From positions 1 to 64,000 of the IMG/VR virus record IMGVR_UViG_3300047325_000181: a stretch of DNA of 64,000 bases. One strand, 5' to 3'. The notes beneath the pieces were generated by a model. The model was not told where the DNA came from, ran no database searches, and saw only the letters and a program-made list of their open reading frames with translations. A program made the position numbers and the translations under genes. Positions within the stretch are counted from its first letter, which is position 1; each line of letters opens with the position of its first letter. Positions 7,314-14,494 of the stretch are shown here, in pieces. Origin of the DNA: a virus.

Positions 7314-8165
7314 TCAAGTGGCCGCTGGCTTTTCCTTACCGAGTCGCTCTCCAGCCGACTCAATGATGGCCGGGACGCTCGACGCGCGTAGCTCGCTCAG
7401 TTCATCGACACTCGTCACGCCGTAGGTGGTGAGCGTTGAGGCGAGCGCGGCGTCGGCAGTTGCTTTCCCGTAACGGTTCGAGACCGCCGAGTACGCCTTG
7501 CGGACCGCCTGCTTTTGGTCGGCCGTGATGGAGCCTTTATCACCGCTCAGGACGGGCGTCTTATCGGTGCGCGCCTTCGTGTTGCCCCCCGGCGTATCGC
7601 TCACCGCGATATTGAAGACCGCCTGAAGCGCCTGCTTCTTCGCGGCCGTCAGCGCTTTCTTGAAGTACGACGTCCCGCCGTAGTCGACGTCGATGCCGAT
7701 GAAGTCGCCCATCGCCCGCTCGAAGCCCGTCTCGGTGTCGCCGAGCGTGAGGCGTAGGTTGATTTGCCCCTGCATAACCGCGGCGCCCTTCTGCGTCGAG
7801 CCCTCCAGCTTCGTCGCTTCGTGTTTTACGGGCGTGAAGATGATGGCGAGCCCGGCGTTTGACGCGGCCTCGTTCGCAGCTTCGACGATGTCCTCATCCT
7901 TGATGTACGCGAAGCCCTTGTCGTGGCGGCCTGTCGCGCCGAGCTTCCCGATGGAACGCTGGGCGAGGCTGAGCTTCGCGAAGAACTTCGCCTTGAGCGC
8001 GAGGGTCTTCTCGTTCTCCGCGACCATCTCGCGCAGGGCGGCCATCTCGGCCGGGACCTGGACCTGCGAGGGCGTGATGGGACGGGCCTGGAGGTCGCGC
8101 ACCCCATTGCGGTAGATGTCGATGGCCTCCCCCGCTTGCGTGATGTCTTCGAGACCCGCGCTCAT
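7314..8165 (-). CDS. erf: Erf-family single-strand annealing recombinase
   Basis: A 283-residue protein with the ERF pattern: FAYIKDEDIVEAANEAAS near residues 80-100, a beta segment with NLRLTLGDTE, then SYFKKALTAAKKQALQAVF. ERF proteins bind single-stranded DNA and promote annealing in phage recombination. The C-terminal 70 residues form a separate helical part with an ITADQKQAV stretch. It overlaps the upstream gene by ATGA, indicating co-expression, and ends before a terminator. Confidence 0.85.
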   Translation of the reverse strand: MSAGLEDITQAGEAIDIYRNGVRDLQARPITPSQVQVPAEMAALREMVAENEKTLALKAKFFAKLSLAQRSIGKLGATGRHDKGFAYIKDEDIVEAANEAASNAGLAIIFTPVKHEATKLEGSTQKGAAVMQGQINLRLTLGDTETGFERAMGDFIGIDVDYGGTSYFKKALTAAKKQALQAVFNIAVSDTPGGNTKARTDKTPVLSGDKGSITADQKQAVRKAYSAVSNRYGKATADAALASTLTTYGVTSVDELSELRASSVPAIIESAGERLGKEKPAAT

Positions 8166-8701
8166 TCCGGCAACTCCGGCGCCCGGCGCTGCACGACGAC
8201 CTCGATGGGACCGTCGACGTAGCGGAGCGCGCGCGACATGATTTCGGCGAGTGCGCCGCCGTACTTCTTGGCGTACTTTTTGAGTGCCGCGGCGTCGGTC
8301 TTGACTTGCGGCGGCGGCTGGACGACCGAGACCATCTCAGCCCGCTCGTGCGCCGGGATTTCCGTCAGGAACTCGATTTCCTTGAACGTGAACTCGTTCT
8401 TTTCGAGCTTCTTGCTCTGCTTGTACTCGATGACGTAGTCGACGCTCGGGAGCGCGGTCGCGTTCGCGGCCTGCATGCGCCGGTAGAGTTCGTGCTGGAG
8501 CGACTTCTTGTAGAGCGTCGCTTCGTCGATGGCCTTGCGCAGTGAGGCGATGCGCTCGTCCGAGTAGATGACCTCGTCGGCGATGTCCGCGAGCGGCATA
8601 TGCTCGAAGATGACATCGACCTCGCCGAGTTCGACGGACTCTCCGGCCCGCGTGATGCTGAAGTGTTCGCCCGATTCGGCCGTGATGACCTGAGTATCCA
8701 T
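8162..8701 (-). CDS. Erf-associated hypothetical protein, 179 aa
   Basis: The start at 8701 (MDTQVITAES) follows AGGAGCAAGG. The N-terminus is beta-type; the middle (residues about 50-90) is a charged helix, possibly a coiled coil. The C-terminus has an alternating lysine/alanine helix. A recombination accessory role (nuclease inhibitor or exonuclease partner) is suggested only by its place directly before erf. Transcription probably starts at the promoter at 8835-8863, giving a leader of about 130 bases with a strong hairpin. Confidence 0.65.
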   Translation of the reverse strand: MDTQVITAESGEHFSITRAGESVELGEVDVIFEHMPLADIADEVIYSDERIASLRKAIDEATLYKKSLQHELYRRMQAANATALPSVDYVIEYKQSKKLEKNEFTFKEIEFLTEIPAHERAEMVSVVQPPPQVKTDAAALKKYAKKYGGALAEIMSRALRYVDGPIEVVVQRRAPELPE

Positions 8702-8716
8702 CCTTGCTCCTAGAGT

Positions 8717-8746
8717 GAGGGCCCCCGTGATGAAGCGGGGGCCCTC
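8717..8746. promoter_or_regulatory. GC-rich hairpin in the leader of the erf operon
   Basis: An 11-bp stem (GAGGGCCCCCG with its complement) with an eight-base loop, just upstream of the ribosome-binding site of the 8701 start. There is no T-run on the minus strand, so attenuation or mRNA stability is more likely than simple termination. Confidence 0.5.
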
Positions 8747-8769
8747 GGTTGTGGAGGTAGCGGGGACGG

Positions 8770-8816
8770 CGGTTCGTGGCCACCGTCCCCCGGAACTGGC
8801 CCACCTGTGAGGAGAA
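8770..8816 (+). repeat. leader-type repeat, plus-strand copy
   Basis: Contains CGGTTCGTGGCC (8770-8781) and CCCACCTGTGAGGAGA (8800-8815), both also found ahead of the capsid gene (40707-40762) and, in part, ahead of 36813-37313. Here the copy points rightward and no gene begins at the usual distance. Confidence 0.55.
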
Positions 8817-8834
8817 GCCCTATTCCGTGCGCTG

Positions 8835-8863
8835 ATTGTAGCGCGCTGCTTTGGGGAAGTCAA
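8835..8863 (-). promoter_or_regulatory. promoter with AGCGCGCT core (P2)
   Basis: TTGACT, 17 bases, TACAAT on the minus strand. The AGCGCGCT core abuts the -10 box rather than lying mid-spacer. It drives the erf operon. Confidence 0.65.
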
Positions 8864-8893
8864 GGGGCCAGCGGAGGAAAGACAAGTCCACGG

Positions 8894-9220
8894 GTGAAGG
8901 TCAGTGACGTGGTCGATGACACGCTCTTTTCGCTCGTCGCGAGCGAGGGTGACCTCATCACGAAGCTGGACCTCCTACGGGCGCCCGGCTACATCGTGCG
9001 GACCGAGCTTTCCCGGCCCGGCACCCTCGAAACACGGACCATCCGCGTCGAGCAGCCCCTCGACCTCGCGCGAACCATCACCGTCCTCGACCGCTACTTA
9101 TCCCACCAGCAAGTCCTCGAAGTCATGGACGGATTCTCAGGCCTCGGACCCGAGTTTGCAGCCGCAATCGCAGAACTCAAGCTCCAGAGGTACGGTCTTG
9201 TCAGAGCCAGCGGACCCTAA
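8894..9220 (+). CDS. hypothetical protein, 108 aa
   Basis: Begins at GTG 8894 (KVSDVVDDTLFSLV). A GGAGG lies upstream at about 8875 but is rather far. The frame stays open to about 8807, where a leader-type repeat is found, so the start is uncertain. The sequence is mixed alpha/beta with no recognised family. First gene of the rightward replication/recombination block. Confidence 0.55.
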   Translation: MKVSDVVDDTLFSLVASEGDLITKLDLLRAPGYIVRTELSRPGTLETRTIRVEQPLDLARTITVLDRYLSHQQVLEVMDGFSGLGPEFAAAIAELKLQRYGLVRASGP

Positions 9221-9398
9221 ACGAAAGCCCCAGATTCGGTGGAAGCCCGAGTACGTCGAGTTCCTCCGCAACCAGTATCCCTACCATACGACCGTCGAAC
9301 TCAGCGAGATGATGGCCGAGACTTTTGACGTGAAGGTCTCGCCTTCGGCTGTCGGGTTCGTGATTTGGAAATCTCGCATCCCCAAGAAGCCCGCGTGA
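9198..9398 (+). CDS. small helix-turn-helix-like protein, 66 aa
   Basis: TTG start with AGAGG 8 bases upstream, overlapping the previous gene by 23 bases. It resembles the N-terminal DNA-binding region of homing-endonuclease-type proteins (WKPEYVEFLRNQY, VELSEMMAETF, SPSAVGFVIWKSRI). It runs by GTGA overlap into an HNH-like gene, so the two may be a split DNA-binding/nuclease pair. Confidence 0.6.
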   Translation: MSEPADPKRKPQIRWKPEYVEFLRNQYPYHTTVELSEMMAETFDVKVSPSAVGFVIWKSRIPKKPA

Positions 9399-9757
9399 GG
9401 GCTGGCGCTGAAGCCGCCGGAAAGCGACGCCGTGCCGAGGACAAGATGCGCGAGGCCGCCCGCGGCCGGGACGGCGAGCACTGCCAGATGGAGACAGCCT
9501 CCGGCTCTGCTTGGATGGTCTGCAAGCGCCGGGCGACCCAGGCAGCGCACGTCTACCGGCGCCGCGAGTGCGGCCGGGCAAAGTACGACCCCGACGTCGT
9601 CGTGATGGCTTGCGAGCCGTGCCACCGCTCCTACGACGACGACAGCCGCTACGATGTCCGGGTGCGCCCCGAGCACGAGGAGCGGGCCTGGGCGGCCATC
9701 ATTAAGGCCTCCAAGGTACTGCCGCCCCGCCAGACGCTCACGGGCCAGCGGGCATGA
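9395..9757 (+). CDS. HNH-like zinc protein, 120 aa
   Basis: GTG start overlapping the TGA of the previous gene. Contains EHCQ, VCKRRATQAAHVYRR and MACEPCHRSYDDD: a cysteine pair, a histidine-containing strand and CxxCH, resembling a small HNH nuclease or a zinc-stabilised relative. The classic HNH asparagine is not clear, so it may be structural or degenerate. It lies among recombination genes rather than inside a structural operon. Confidence 0.6.
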   Translation: MRAGAEAAGKRRRAEDKMREAARGRDGEHCQMETASGSAWMVCKRRATQAAHVYRRRECGRAKYDPDVVVMACEPCHRSYDDDSRYDVRVRPEHEERAWAAIIKASKVLPPRQTLTGQRA

Positions 9758-9951
9758 GCTTCCGGCAACCCTGGGAAGAGCAGCTTCAGAACATCGTCGA
9801 CCGGGCTCAGAGGGGAGAGCCGCTCTGTCACATCACCCACATCGGGATGACGTGCGCTGAGTTCGACGCCTATGTTGCAGAAAAGAACGGAGATGGTATC
9901 ATTGGGCTCCTCGGTCGAAACCACTATACCGCTCAGCGTCCTGGTCAGTGA
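9754..9951 (+). CDS. small hypothetical protein, 65 aa
   Basis: ATGA overlap with the preceding gene. A short helix-rich protein (SFRQPWEEQLQNIVDRA) with a C-terminal glycine-rich part. No family recognised. Its 3' end overlaps the RusA-like gene. Confidence 0.55.
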   Translation: MSFRQPWEEQLQNIVDRAQRGEPLCHITHIGMTCAEFDAYVAEKNGDGIIGLLGRNHYTAQRPGQ

Positions 9952-10549
9952 GGACGTCGCGGTCATCACCTTGCCGGTCGGCGACAAGTACCCGTCCCAG
10001 AACATGATTTTCGCGACCGGCGCACGGCGCGGGCCGAAGACGCGCGAGTACCTCGACCTCCGGCTCGCCGCGAAGACCGCCGGGGCAATTGTTGCCGCCC
10101 AGTGGGGAGCCATCAGTGTACCTTTGGGAATCAGTCTCACGCTCTACCAACAGAGCAACCGTTACCCTGACGCCTCGAATCTTGGAAAATGCGAACTCGA
10201 CGGTCTTCAGGACGCTGGCCTCTTGGTCGACGATTCCCTGGTCCGACCAGCTACGTTTCACGTGGAGCCGGGGACGCCGGGGCCGCGGCGGATGGTCTTG
10301 GTTCTCACGCGCCCGGCGGGTGCTCTTCGGATAGGAGCTTCGAGTGGAACACAATCGGAACCTCAGTCACGCGCAGCCGGACGTCATCATGGCGTTCGGA
10401 AAACAGGAAGCCCTTCGGCATCTCAGCCCGCTGGCCGAAGAAAACGTGCCACCAAGGCCGCCGCGACCCGTGATGCGTTCGTTCACGACAAGCACCTCGC
10501 GGAATACCTCGCCGACAAGAAAGACGTCCTTCGCCGCATCGGTCGATAG
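9872..10549 (+). CDS. RusA-like Holliday-junction resolvase
   Basis: Residues about 30-150 match the RusA fold: ITLPVGDKYPSQN at the front, then YPDASNLGKCELDGLQDAGLLVDDS, the RusA motif with conserved aspartates (PDxxN, LDxL, DDS). RusA dimers resolve four-way DNA junctions during phage recombination and packaging. The start is uncertain: ATG at 9872 overlaps the previous gene by 80 bases; a TTG near 9905 is an alternative. After about residue 150 the frame becomes S/P/Q/R-rich with unlike codon use, then coding-like again (residues 190-225), so a frameshift or disordered linker may be present. Confidence 0.7.
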   Translation: MLQKRTEMVSLGSSVETTIPLSVLVSEDVAVITLPVGDKYPSQNMIFATGARRGPKTREYLDLRLAAKTAGAIVAAQWGAISVPLGISLTLYQQSNRYPDASNLGKCELDGLQDAGLLVDDSLVRPATFHVEPGTPGPRRMVLVLTRPAGALRIGASSGTQSEPQSRAAGRHHGVRKTGSPSASQPAGRRKRATKAAATRDAFVHDKHLAEYLADKKDVLRRIGR

Positions 10550-10766
10550 ATACCGGCTCGACGCCCTCGCGGTCCTCCGCATTTGGTGGCTCCAGTTCTC
10601 CTCGTGGGCGAACCGTTTCTGGTGGCGCGATGTGCGCGGCCGGTGCCCCGACTACGGGTGCCACCGCAAACTCATCCGCGCCTGGATGAAGCCCTACGGG
10701 TTTCCCGGCCGGACGTGCCCCCAGGACCATCACTTCTACCTCGAAGGAGCGCCCCGGTGGCACTGA
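10344..10766 (+). CDS. hypothetical protein overlapping the RusA-like gene
   Basis: GTG start with a good TAGGAG site six bases upstream. It overlaps the preceding frame by 206 bases. Its first 35 residues and last 75 residues look coding (tryptophan-rich RIWWLQFSSWANRFWW, and CPDYGCH with later C and HH, a possible zinc site), but residues 36-70 are P/S/T-rich like an out-of-frame shadow. Either two genes overlap here or a one-base indel or programmed shift joins frames. Coordinates are therefore provisional. Confidence 0.45.
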   Translation: MEHNRNLSHAQPDVIMAFGKQEALRHLSPLAEENVPPRPPRPVMRSFTTSTSRNTSPTRKTSFAASVDRYRLDALAVLRIWWLQFSSWANRFWWRDVRGRCPDYGCHRKLIRAWMKPYGFPGRTCPQDHHFYLEGAPRWH

Positions 10767-11401
10767 AGCAGATTCCGGTCGGCCAGATAGAGCCGCACCC
10801 GAAGAACCCGAACTCGATGGCCCCGGACGCCTTTAAGAAGCTCCAACGCCACATCGAGCGCACGAGCTTCTACCCGCCGGTCATCGTCCGGCCGCTCGAC
10901 GACGGCCGGTACCAGATGATAGACGGCTGGCACCGCTACCTCATCGTGCGCGACCACCTCAAGCGCGACAAGGTCGCAGCTATCGTGGCGGAGGTCTCCG
11001 AGACCGAAGCCGACATGATGCTCGCAACCCTGAACCGGCTCCACGGCGAGGACGACCCGCGGGCGCGCGCGGAACTCGTGAGCGACCTCCTCCAAGAATA
11101 TGGCTCGGTCGTGGCCCTAGCGGACCTGCTCCCGGAGTCTCAGACCGAAATCAACACCATGCTCAAGAACCTAGAGAACGGGTTCGGCGGCGGCGATGAA
11201 CCCGAGCCCGATGAGCCCGGCGAAAAGAAGAAGATGAAGCTCCAGTTCACCGCGGACCAGTGGCTGGTCATCGGTGAGGCGCTCTCTATCATCAAGCGAC
11301 GTGCTGGCCTCGGAGAGAACGAAGTCGAACGGTGCTTCGAGTTCCTGGCGGCAGACTGGCTCGGCGGCCAAGAGCGCGTCGAGAGCCGCAACCTGAACTA
11401 G
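10757..11401 (+). CDS. second ParB-fold protein, 214 aa
   Basis: GTG start after AAGGAG, overlapping the previous stop. The N-terminal 100 residues are ParB-like: IPVGQIEPHPKNPNSM, VIVRPLDDGRYQMIDGWHRYLI, where DGWHR corresponds to the GERR/DGxHR motif. An acidic linker (residues about 140-155) is followed by a C-terminal helical part. Unrelated in length and tail to the ParB-fold protein at 2924. It ends convergently with the ribbon-helix-helix gene, stop codons overlapping. Confidence 0.75.
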   Translation: MALKQIPVGQIEPHPKNPNSMAPDAFKKLQRHIERTSFYPPVIVRPLDDGRYQMIDGWHRYLIVRDHLKRDKVAAIVAEVSETEADMMLATLNRLHGEDDPRARAELVSDLLQEYGSVVALADLLPESQTEINTMLKNLENGFGGGDEPEPDEPGEKKKMKLQFTADQWLVIGEALSIIKRRAGLGENEVERCFEFLAADWLGGQERVESRNLN

Positions 11402-11652
11402 TAGGACCGGGCGCGCTTCGCCTCGTGCTCGTCCGGGAAGAGCTTCCGGTGCTGACGCTCGACGTAGTCACTGAAGAACTCGCGCTGCGTCACTCGCTTG
11501 CCCGTCTCTTCTTCCTTGGCGTCGAGCACCTCCGTGAGCATCTCCCACTGGCGCGCGCGCAAGTGGAGGCCGCGGCTGATGAGCCGTTCGTCCGGGGGGA
11601 GGGGCTTGCGGCCGGGTTGCAGCCGCTTCTTGCGGGGGGCCTTTGTGCTCAT
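11398..11652 (-). CDS. ribbon-helix-helix-like DNA-binding protein, 84 aa
   Basis: A basic N-terminus leads into a likely ribbon-helix-helix: a strand at SRGLHLR, a helix QWEMLTEVLDAKEEETG, then a second helix VTQREFFSDYVERQHR. Such dimers bind short palindromes. The gene is driven by a promoter carrying the AGCGCGCT operator, with the -10 seven bases before this ATG, so it may regulate itself and the other operator sites. An ATG nine bases upstream overlaps the -10 and is less likely. Regulator function is inferred. Confidence 0.6.
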   Translation of the reverse strand: MSTKAPRKKRLQPGRKPLPPDERLISRGLHLRARQWEMLTEVLDAKEEETGKRVTQREFFSDYVERQHRKLFPDEHEAKRARSY

Positions 11653-11659
11653 GCTCTCC

Positions 11660-11688
11660 ATCGTACGGTCAGCGCGCTGGCTTGTCAA
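11660..11688 (-). promoter_or_regulatory. promoter with AGCGCGCT operator (P3), leaderless
   Basis: TTGACA, 17 bases with CAGCGCGCTG, TACGAT, then seven bases to the ATG at 11652. The stop codon of the upstream gene is the TGA within the -35 box. Confidence 0.7.
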
Positions 11689-11852
11689 CTGAAGAGGCCA
11701 TCAGGAGGCAAGCTCGGCTTCGGGAAACGAAGCTCTGCGATTTCTTGGGAGAGCGGGCGGCCCGACGCAAGAGCACGGCGCTCCGCCTCACGTAGTATAG
11801 CTGGAGGGCAGTCTTCTCGGAGGGCGTCATAGTTTTCCGAGTTTTCGGCCAT
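11685..11852 (-). CDS. small hypothetical protein, 55 aa
   Basis: Begins at an ATG inside the end of the upstream gene (26-base overlap) and ends in the -35 box of P3. Helical, charged N-terminal half and proline-rich C-terminus (FPKPSLPPDG). Third-position GC supports this frame over the two others. Function unknown. Confidence 0.55.
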   Translation of the reverse strand: MAENSENYDALREDCPPAILREAERRALASGRPLSQEIAELRFPKPSLPPDGLFS

Positions 11853-12252
11853 AGAGTGCAGCTATCGCCTTGTCGACGACGGCCCCCTGGGAAATGGGAG
11901 GGTCGTAGGCGTCACAGAGTTCCTGGACCCGCTTGAAGGTCTCGGGTAGGATGGTGAAGCTCCGCCGGTCCCGATGCGGGCCGTGGGCCCGGTGTTTGAA
12001 GGCCGGGAGGGACTTGCCGGTCTGAAGGAAGCGCTCGTACTCCTCGAACGCCTCGGTAAGAGACCGAAGCTCGACGCCGCGCTCGCGGAGGAGGGCCGCA
12101 AACGTGGTGTAGGTCCGCGCCCGGCCCGGCCACTGCAACCCCTCGGACCCCATGAACTGGAAGACGTCCACGACCGCAGCCGAGGGCCGCGGCCTCGTCA
12201 TACGCCACTTCAGCCATTGGGTAAAGGTCGGCCGTTCGACCGTTTCTGTCAT
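11827..12252 (-). CDS. hypothetical protein with C-terminal ribbon-helix-helix-like domain, 141 aa
   Basis: The start at 12252 (MTETVERPTF) lies four bases after GGGAG. The N-terminal 90 residues are helical (WLKWRMTRPRPSAAVVDVF). Residues about 100-138 read as strand-helix-helix (RRSFTILPETFKRVQELCD, ISQGAVVDKAIAALYG), typical of MetJ/Arc-like DNA binding. It is transcribed divergently from the operator promoter at 12288-12316, an arrangement usual for regulators. Confidence 0.6.
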   Translation of the reverse strand: MTETVERPTFTQWLKWRMTRPRPSAAVVDVFQFMGSEGLQWPGRARTYTTFAALLRERGVELRSLTEAFEEYERFLQTGKSLPAFKHRAHGPHRDRRSFTILPETFKRVQELCDAYDPPISQGAVVDKAIAALYGRKLGKL

Positions 12253-12287
12253 CATGCTCCCTAGTTTACCACGGGTGGCAATACCCG

Positions 12288-12316
12288 TTGACATTTACAG
12301 CGCGCTGGTGTATAGT
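12288..12316 (+). promoter_or_regulatory. promoter with AGCGCGCT operator (P4), leaderless
   Basis: TTGACA, 17 bases with CAGCGCGCTG, TATAGT, then six bases to the ATG at 12323, so transcription should begin at the start codon. Confidence 0.75.
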
Positions 12317-12322
12317 CGTGGC

Positions 12323-12718
12323 ATGATGGAAAGAAACTTTTCGGAAGTAATCCTCGACATAGCGCGTGTCTACGGCGAGCTTTCGCCGGAAAACCTCTAC
12401 CGCGACGGTGAAGCCTCGCCCGCGGAGGTCGCTCGCGAGCGAGCGCGCCTCACCGAGAAGCTCGAAGCGCTCTTCGCTGAGAGAGGCAGCCCGCTCGAAG
12501 AGAACGAGGCATACGAGTTTGCCGCCCGTATCAGAAAGAGGCCCGAATGGAGCGCCGCTGACCGACTTTCGTGCGAAAGGTTCGAGCCGGGGAACCCCAT
12601 CGCTCGCGGCAAGTCGCACGAGATGGCCGACGTCGGCCCTTACGAAGAGCCGCACTGCATCTTCTGCGGCTGGCAGCGTGACGAAGATGACTACTCGCTG
12701 ACGGGGTATCGCGGATGA
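12323..12718 (+). CDS. hypothetical protein with CxxC near the C-terminus, 131 aa
   Basis: First gene after P4. Long charged helices (residues about 20-60) and a C-terminal C-x(n)-HCIFCGW segment that may bind zinc. The start is the first of two adjacent ATGs, at the predicted transcription start, with no ribosome-binding site. It overlaps the next gene by ATGA. No family recognised. Confidence 0.65.
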   Translation: MMERNFSEVILDIARVYGELSPENLYRDGEASPAEVARERARLTEKLEALFAERGSPLEENEAYEFAARIRKRPEWSAADRLSCERFEPGNPIARGKSHEMADVGPYEEPHCIFCGWQRDEDDYSLTGYRG

Positions 12719-13011
12719 TAGAGTTCAACTACGAGCAAGAAGTGTTCAAGGCCGCCGAGGTCATCTACCGCCAAATGGGCTACACGTCCATCGTCGACGT
12801 CGGCGCCATCCTCACGGCGCGCGCCTTCCAAGAGGGCGGACGCCCGGGCTCGGCGGCGGGAGACATGCTCCAGAACGTCAGCATGGCGCTGCGCGTCATC
12901 GGGGAAGGCGAACTCGCCGACTCGGTCGACAAGCTCGGCAGCGACTACCGGCTGGCCGTGGCCACCGCGGTCATCGCGCGCGGCGCACAGGCGGTCGATG
13001 GCGCAGCCTAG
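12715..13011 (+). CDS. hypothetical protein, 98 aa
   Basis: ATGA coupling to the previous gene. A helical protein with alanine-rich second half (ADSVDKLGSDYRLAVATAVIARG). No recognised family. Co-expressed with its two neighbours from P4. Confidence 0.6.
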   Translation: MIEFNYEQEVFKAAEVIYRQMGYTSIVDVGAILTARAFQEGGRPGSAAGDMLQNVSMALRVIGEGELADSVDKLGSDYRLAVATAVIARGAQAVDGAA

Positions 13012-13333
13012 CCTCTTTGAAGCCGAGCGGCTCAAGCAGGACGGCATGGCCCGCGCCGACGCGAACGCGGACGACCGCTGGCGCCTGACGACCGATAGCA
13101 TCATCCGAGTCCTTGCGGCCCGTAAGCCGGTCTTCACGACCGACGACGTCCATGAGGCCCTCGCGACCACGGGAGCCACCACGCACGACAACCGGGCCAT
13201 CGGCGCGCGCATGCAAAGCGCCGCGCGACAGGGCCTCATCGAGATAACCGACCGCGTCCAAAAATCAGAGCGACCGGCCTGCCATCGCAGACCAGTCGCT
13301 ATTTGGCGTTCGCTCGTGTACGTGAAGCGCTAG
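12998..13333 (+). CDS. winged-helix-like hypothetical protein, 111 aa
   Basis: Starts within the end of the previous gene (14-base overlap). The central part reads as a small winged helix (SIIRVLAARKPVFTTDDVHEAL, then a helix around RAIGARMQSAARQGLIE and a final strand with WRSLVYVKR). DNA binding is a reasonable guess. It ends two bases from the convergent ssb gene. Confidence 0.6.
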   Translation: MAQPSLFEAERLKQDGMARADANADDRWRLTTDSIIRVLAARKPVFTTDDVHEALATTGATTHDNRAIGARMQSAARQGLIEITDRVQKSERPACHRRPVAIWRSLVYVKR

Positions 13334-13334
13334 G

Positions 13335-13745
13335 TCAGAACGGTATTTCGTCGTCGAACCCGGTGTCGCCCTCGAACTCGCTCGTCTGCGTGATACCGGC
13401 GCCGCGCTGCTCTCCGTACGCGCCGCCGCTATTCTCGGCCTTCTCGACGAAGCTGAAGTCGTTGATGACCAGTTCCGTCGCCTTGCGCTTCTCGCCGTTC
13501 TTGTTTTCGTACGCACGGATGACGAGACGGCCGGTGACGGCGATTTTCTTGCCTTTTTTGAAATACTGGTTGATGACCTCGCCCTTTTTCTCCCAGGCGA
13601 TGCAGTCGAGGAAGAGCGTATCGTCGCCCTTCGAGGTCTTGTGGTTGACCGCGATGGCGAACTTCACGACGGCCTTCGCGCCCCCCATCACGTATGTTAT
13701 CTCAGGGTCGCGGGTGAGGTTGCCGACGAAACTACAGACGTTCAA
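13335..13745 (-). CDS. ssb: single-stranded DNA-binding protein
   Basis: A 136-residue SSB with the OB-fold pattern NVCSFVGNLTRDPEITY, AVNHKT, LDCIAWEKKGEVINQYFKKG, VTGRLVIRAYENKNGEKR, and the acidic partner-binding tip DDEIPF at the C-terminus. It coats single-stranded DNA at the fork and recruits partners by the tip. The start is TTG at 13743-13745 with GAAAGG upstream; longer frames add only non-family sequence. A promoter lies at 13843-13872. Confidence 0.92.
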   Translation of the reverse strand: MNVCSFVGNLTRDPEITYVMGGAKAVVKFAIAVNHKTSKGDDTLFLDCIAWEKKGEVINQYFKKGKKIAVTGRLVIRAYENKNGEKRKATELVINDFSFVEKAENSGGAYGEQRGAGITQTSEFEGDTGFDDEIPF

Positions 13746-13842
13746 TTTGTGCTTGCCTTTCAGGCGGTAGGTAGAAAGACGGAGGACCCGCCCTTTCAGG
13801 CGAGGCCCTCCATTGTGACTGGCTTGCGCCGCATCCAACCTC

Positions 13843-13872
13843 ATTGTACCGCGGTGCGCGGGGCTAAGGCAA
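13843..13872 (-). promoter_or_regulatory. sigma70-like promoter of ssb
   Basis: TTGCCT, 18 bases, TACAAT. No AGCGCGCT core. The leader is about 95 bases and includes an imperfect hairpin around 13780-13815. Confidence 0.5.
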
Positions 13873-14226
13873 GCCCTTCCCGCCCGCGTCCTTGTAGCCC
13901 TGACGCGCGCGGTAGGCCGGGCCGAGAATCGAGCCGCCGACGATGCTCCACCAGTTCAGTTGACAGAAGTTCAGGAAGCCGCCGAAGCTCTGGTCCGCGA
14001 CGTGCGGCGGCGAGGTCGTCCAGAACCCGTAGGCCATGATGAAGACCGACTGCGCCGTGAGGCTCAGGGACTCGACGGCCTTCCAGACCGCGTTGCATAC
14101 CGACGGCGGTAGGCGCTGCCAGTAACTGTCGACGAGCGGGGCAAGGCGCGAAAGCCCGTAGAGCCAGATGCCGAGCGCGGCCGTGACAGCGGAAAAGACA
14201 AGTAGACCGTGCTCGAAGTGCGACAT
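13864..14226 (-). CDS. holin-like membrane protein, 120 aa
   Basis: Predicted membrane segments at about residues 8-27 (LLVFSAVTAALGIWLYGL), 58-75 and possibly 85-105. A GAGGGGAGC site precedes the ATG. It follows, in the same leftward operon, the amidase and a tiny membrane peptide, so a holin role is inferred. No specific holin family was recognised. Confidence 0.55.
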   Translation of the reverse strand: MSHFEHGLLVFSAVTAALGIWLYGLSRLAPLVDSYWQRLPPSVCNAVWKAVESLSLTAQSVFIMAYGFWTTSPPHVADQSFGGFLNFCQLNWWSIVGGSILGPAYRARQGYKDAGGKGLP

Positions 14227-14236
14227 GGGGCTCCCC

Positions 14237-14428
14237 TCACGCCGTCTTCTTCCGTCCCTTCGAGGAGCGGTCCTCGGCCAGTATCATGCCCCCGTAGTGA
14301 GCGGCCCAGTCCTTGCCGCAGTCCCGGCAGAAGAAGTTTGTGGGGGCTGGTCTCCCGGCTTCGCGCGCAGCGCGTATCTCGTCGCTCGGCGAGCCGATGA
14401 AGAAGCACTCCGTCGTGCGCTCAGCCAC
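14237..14428 (-). CDS. zinc-ribbon protein in the lysis cluster, 63 aa
   Basis: GTG start overlapping the stop of a 22-codon frame. Contains FFCRDCGKDW, a CxxC knuckle with partner C and H. Basic C-terminal tail (SSKGRKKTA). Lies between lysis genes; function unknown. Confidence 0.55.
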   Translation of the reverse strand: MAERTTECFFIGSPSDEIRAAREAGRPAPTNFFCRDCGKDWAAHYGGMILAEDRSSKGRKKTA

Positions 14429-14489
14429 GTCGCAATAAGCGTCGCCACAACGCCAGCACGGCTGGCGGGATGTTCACGGGTTGTTCCAC
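14421..14489 (-). CDS. very small reading frame, 22 codons
   Basis: A GTG-started frame (MEQPVNIPPAVLALWRRLLR) filling the gap between two coupled genes. No clear ribosome-binding site. Listed because the operon is otherwise gapless; it may be a coupling leader rather than a functional peptide. Confidence 0.25.
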   Translation of the reverse strand: MEQPVNIPPAVLALWRRLLRRG

Positions 14490-14494
14490 GGCTT

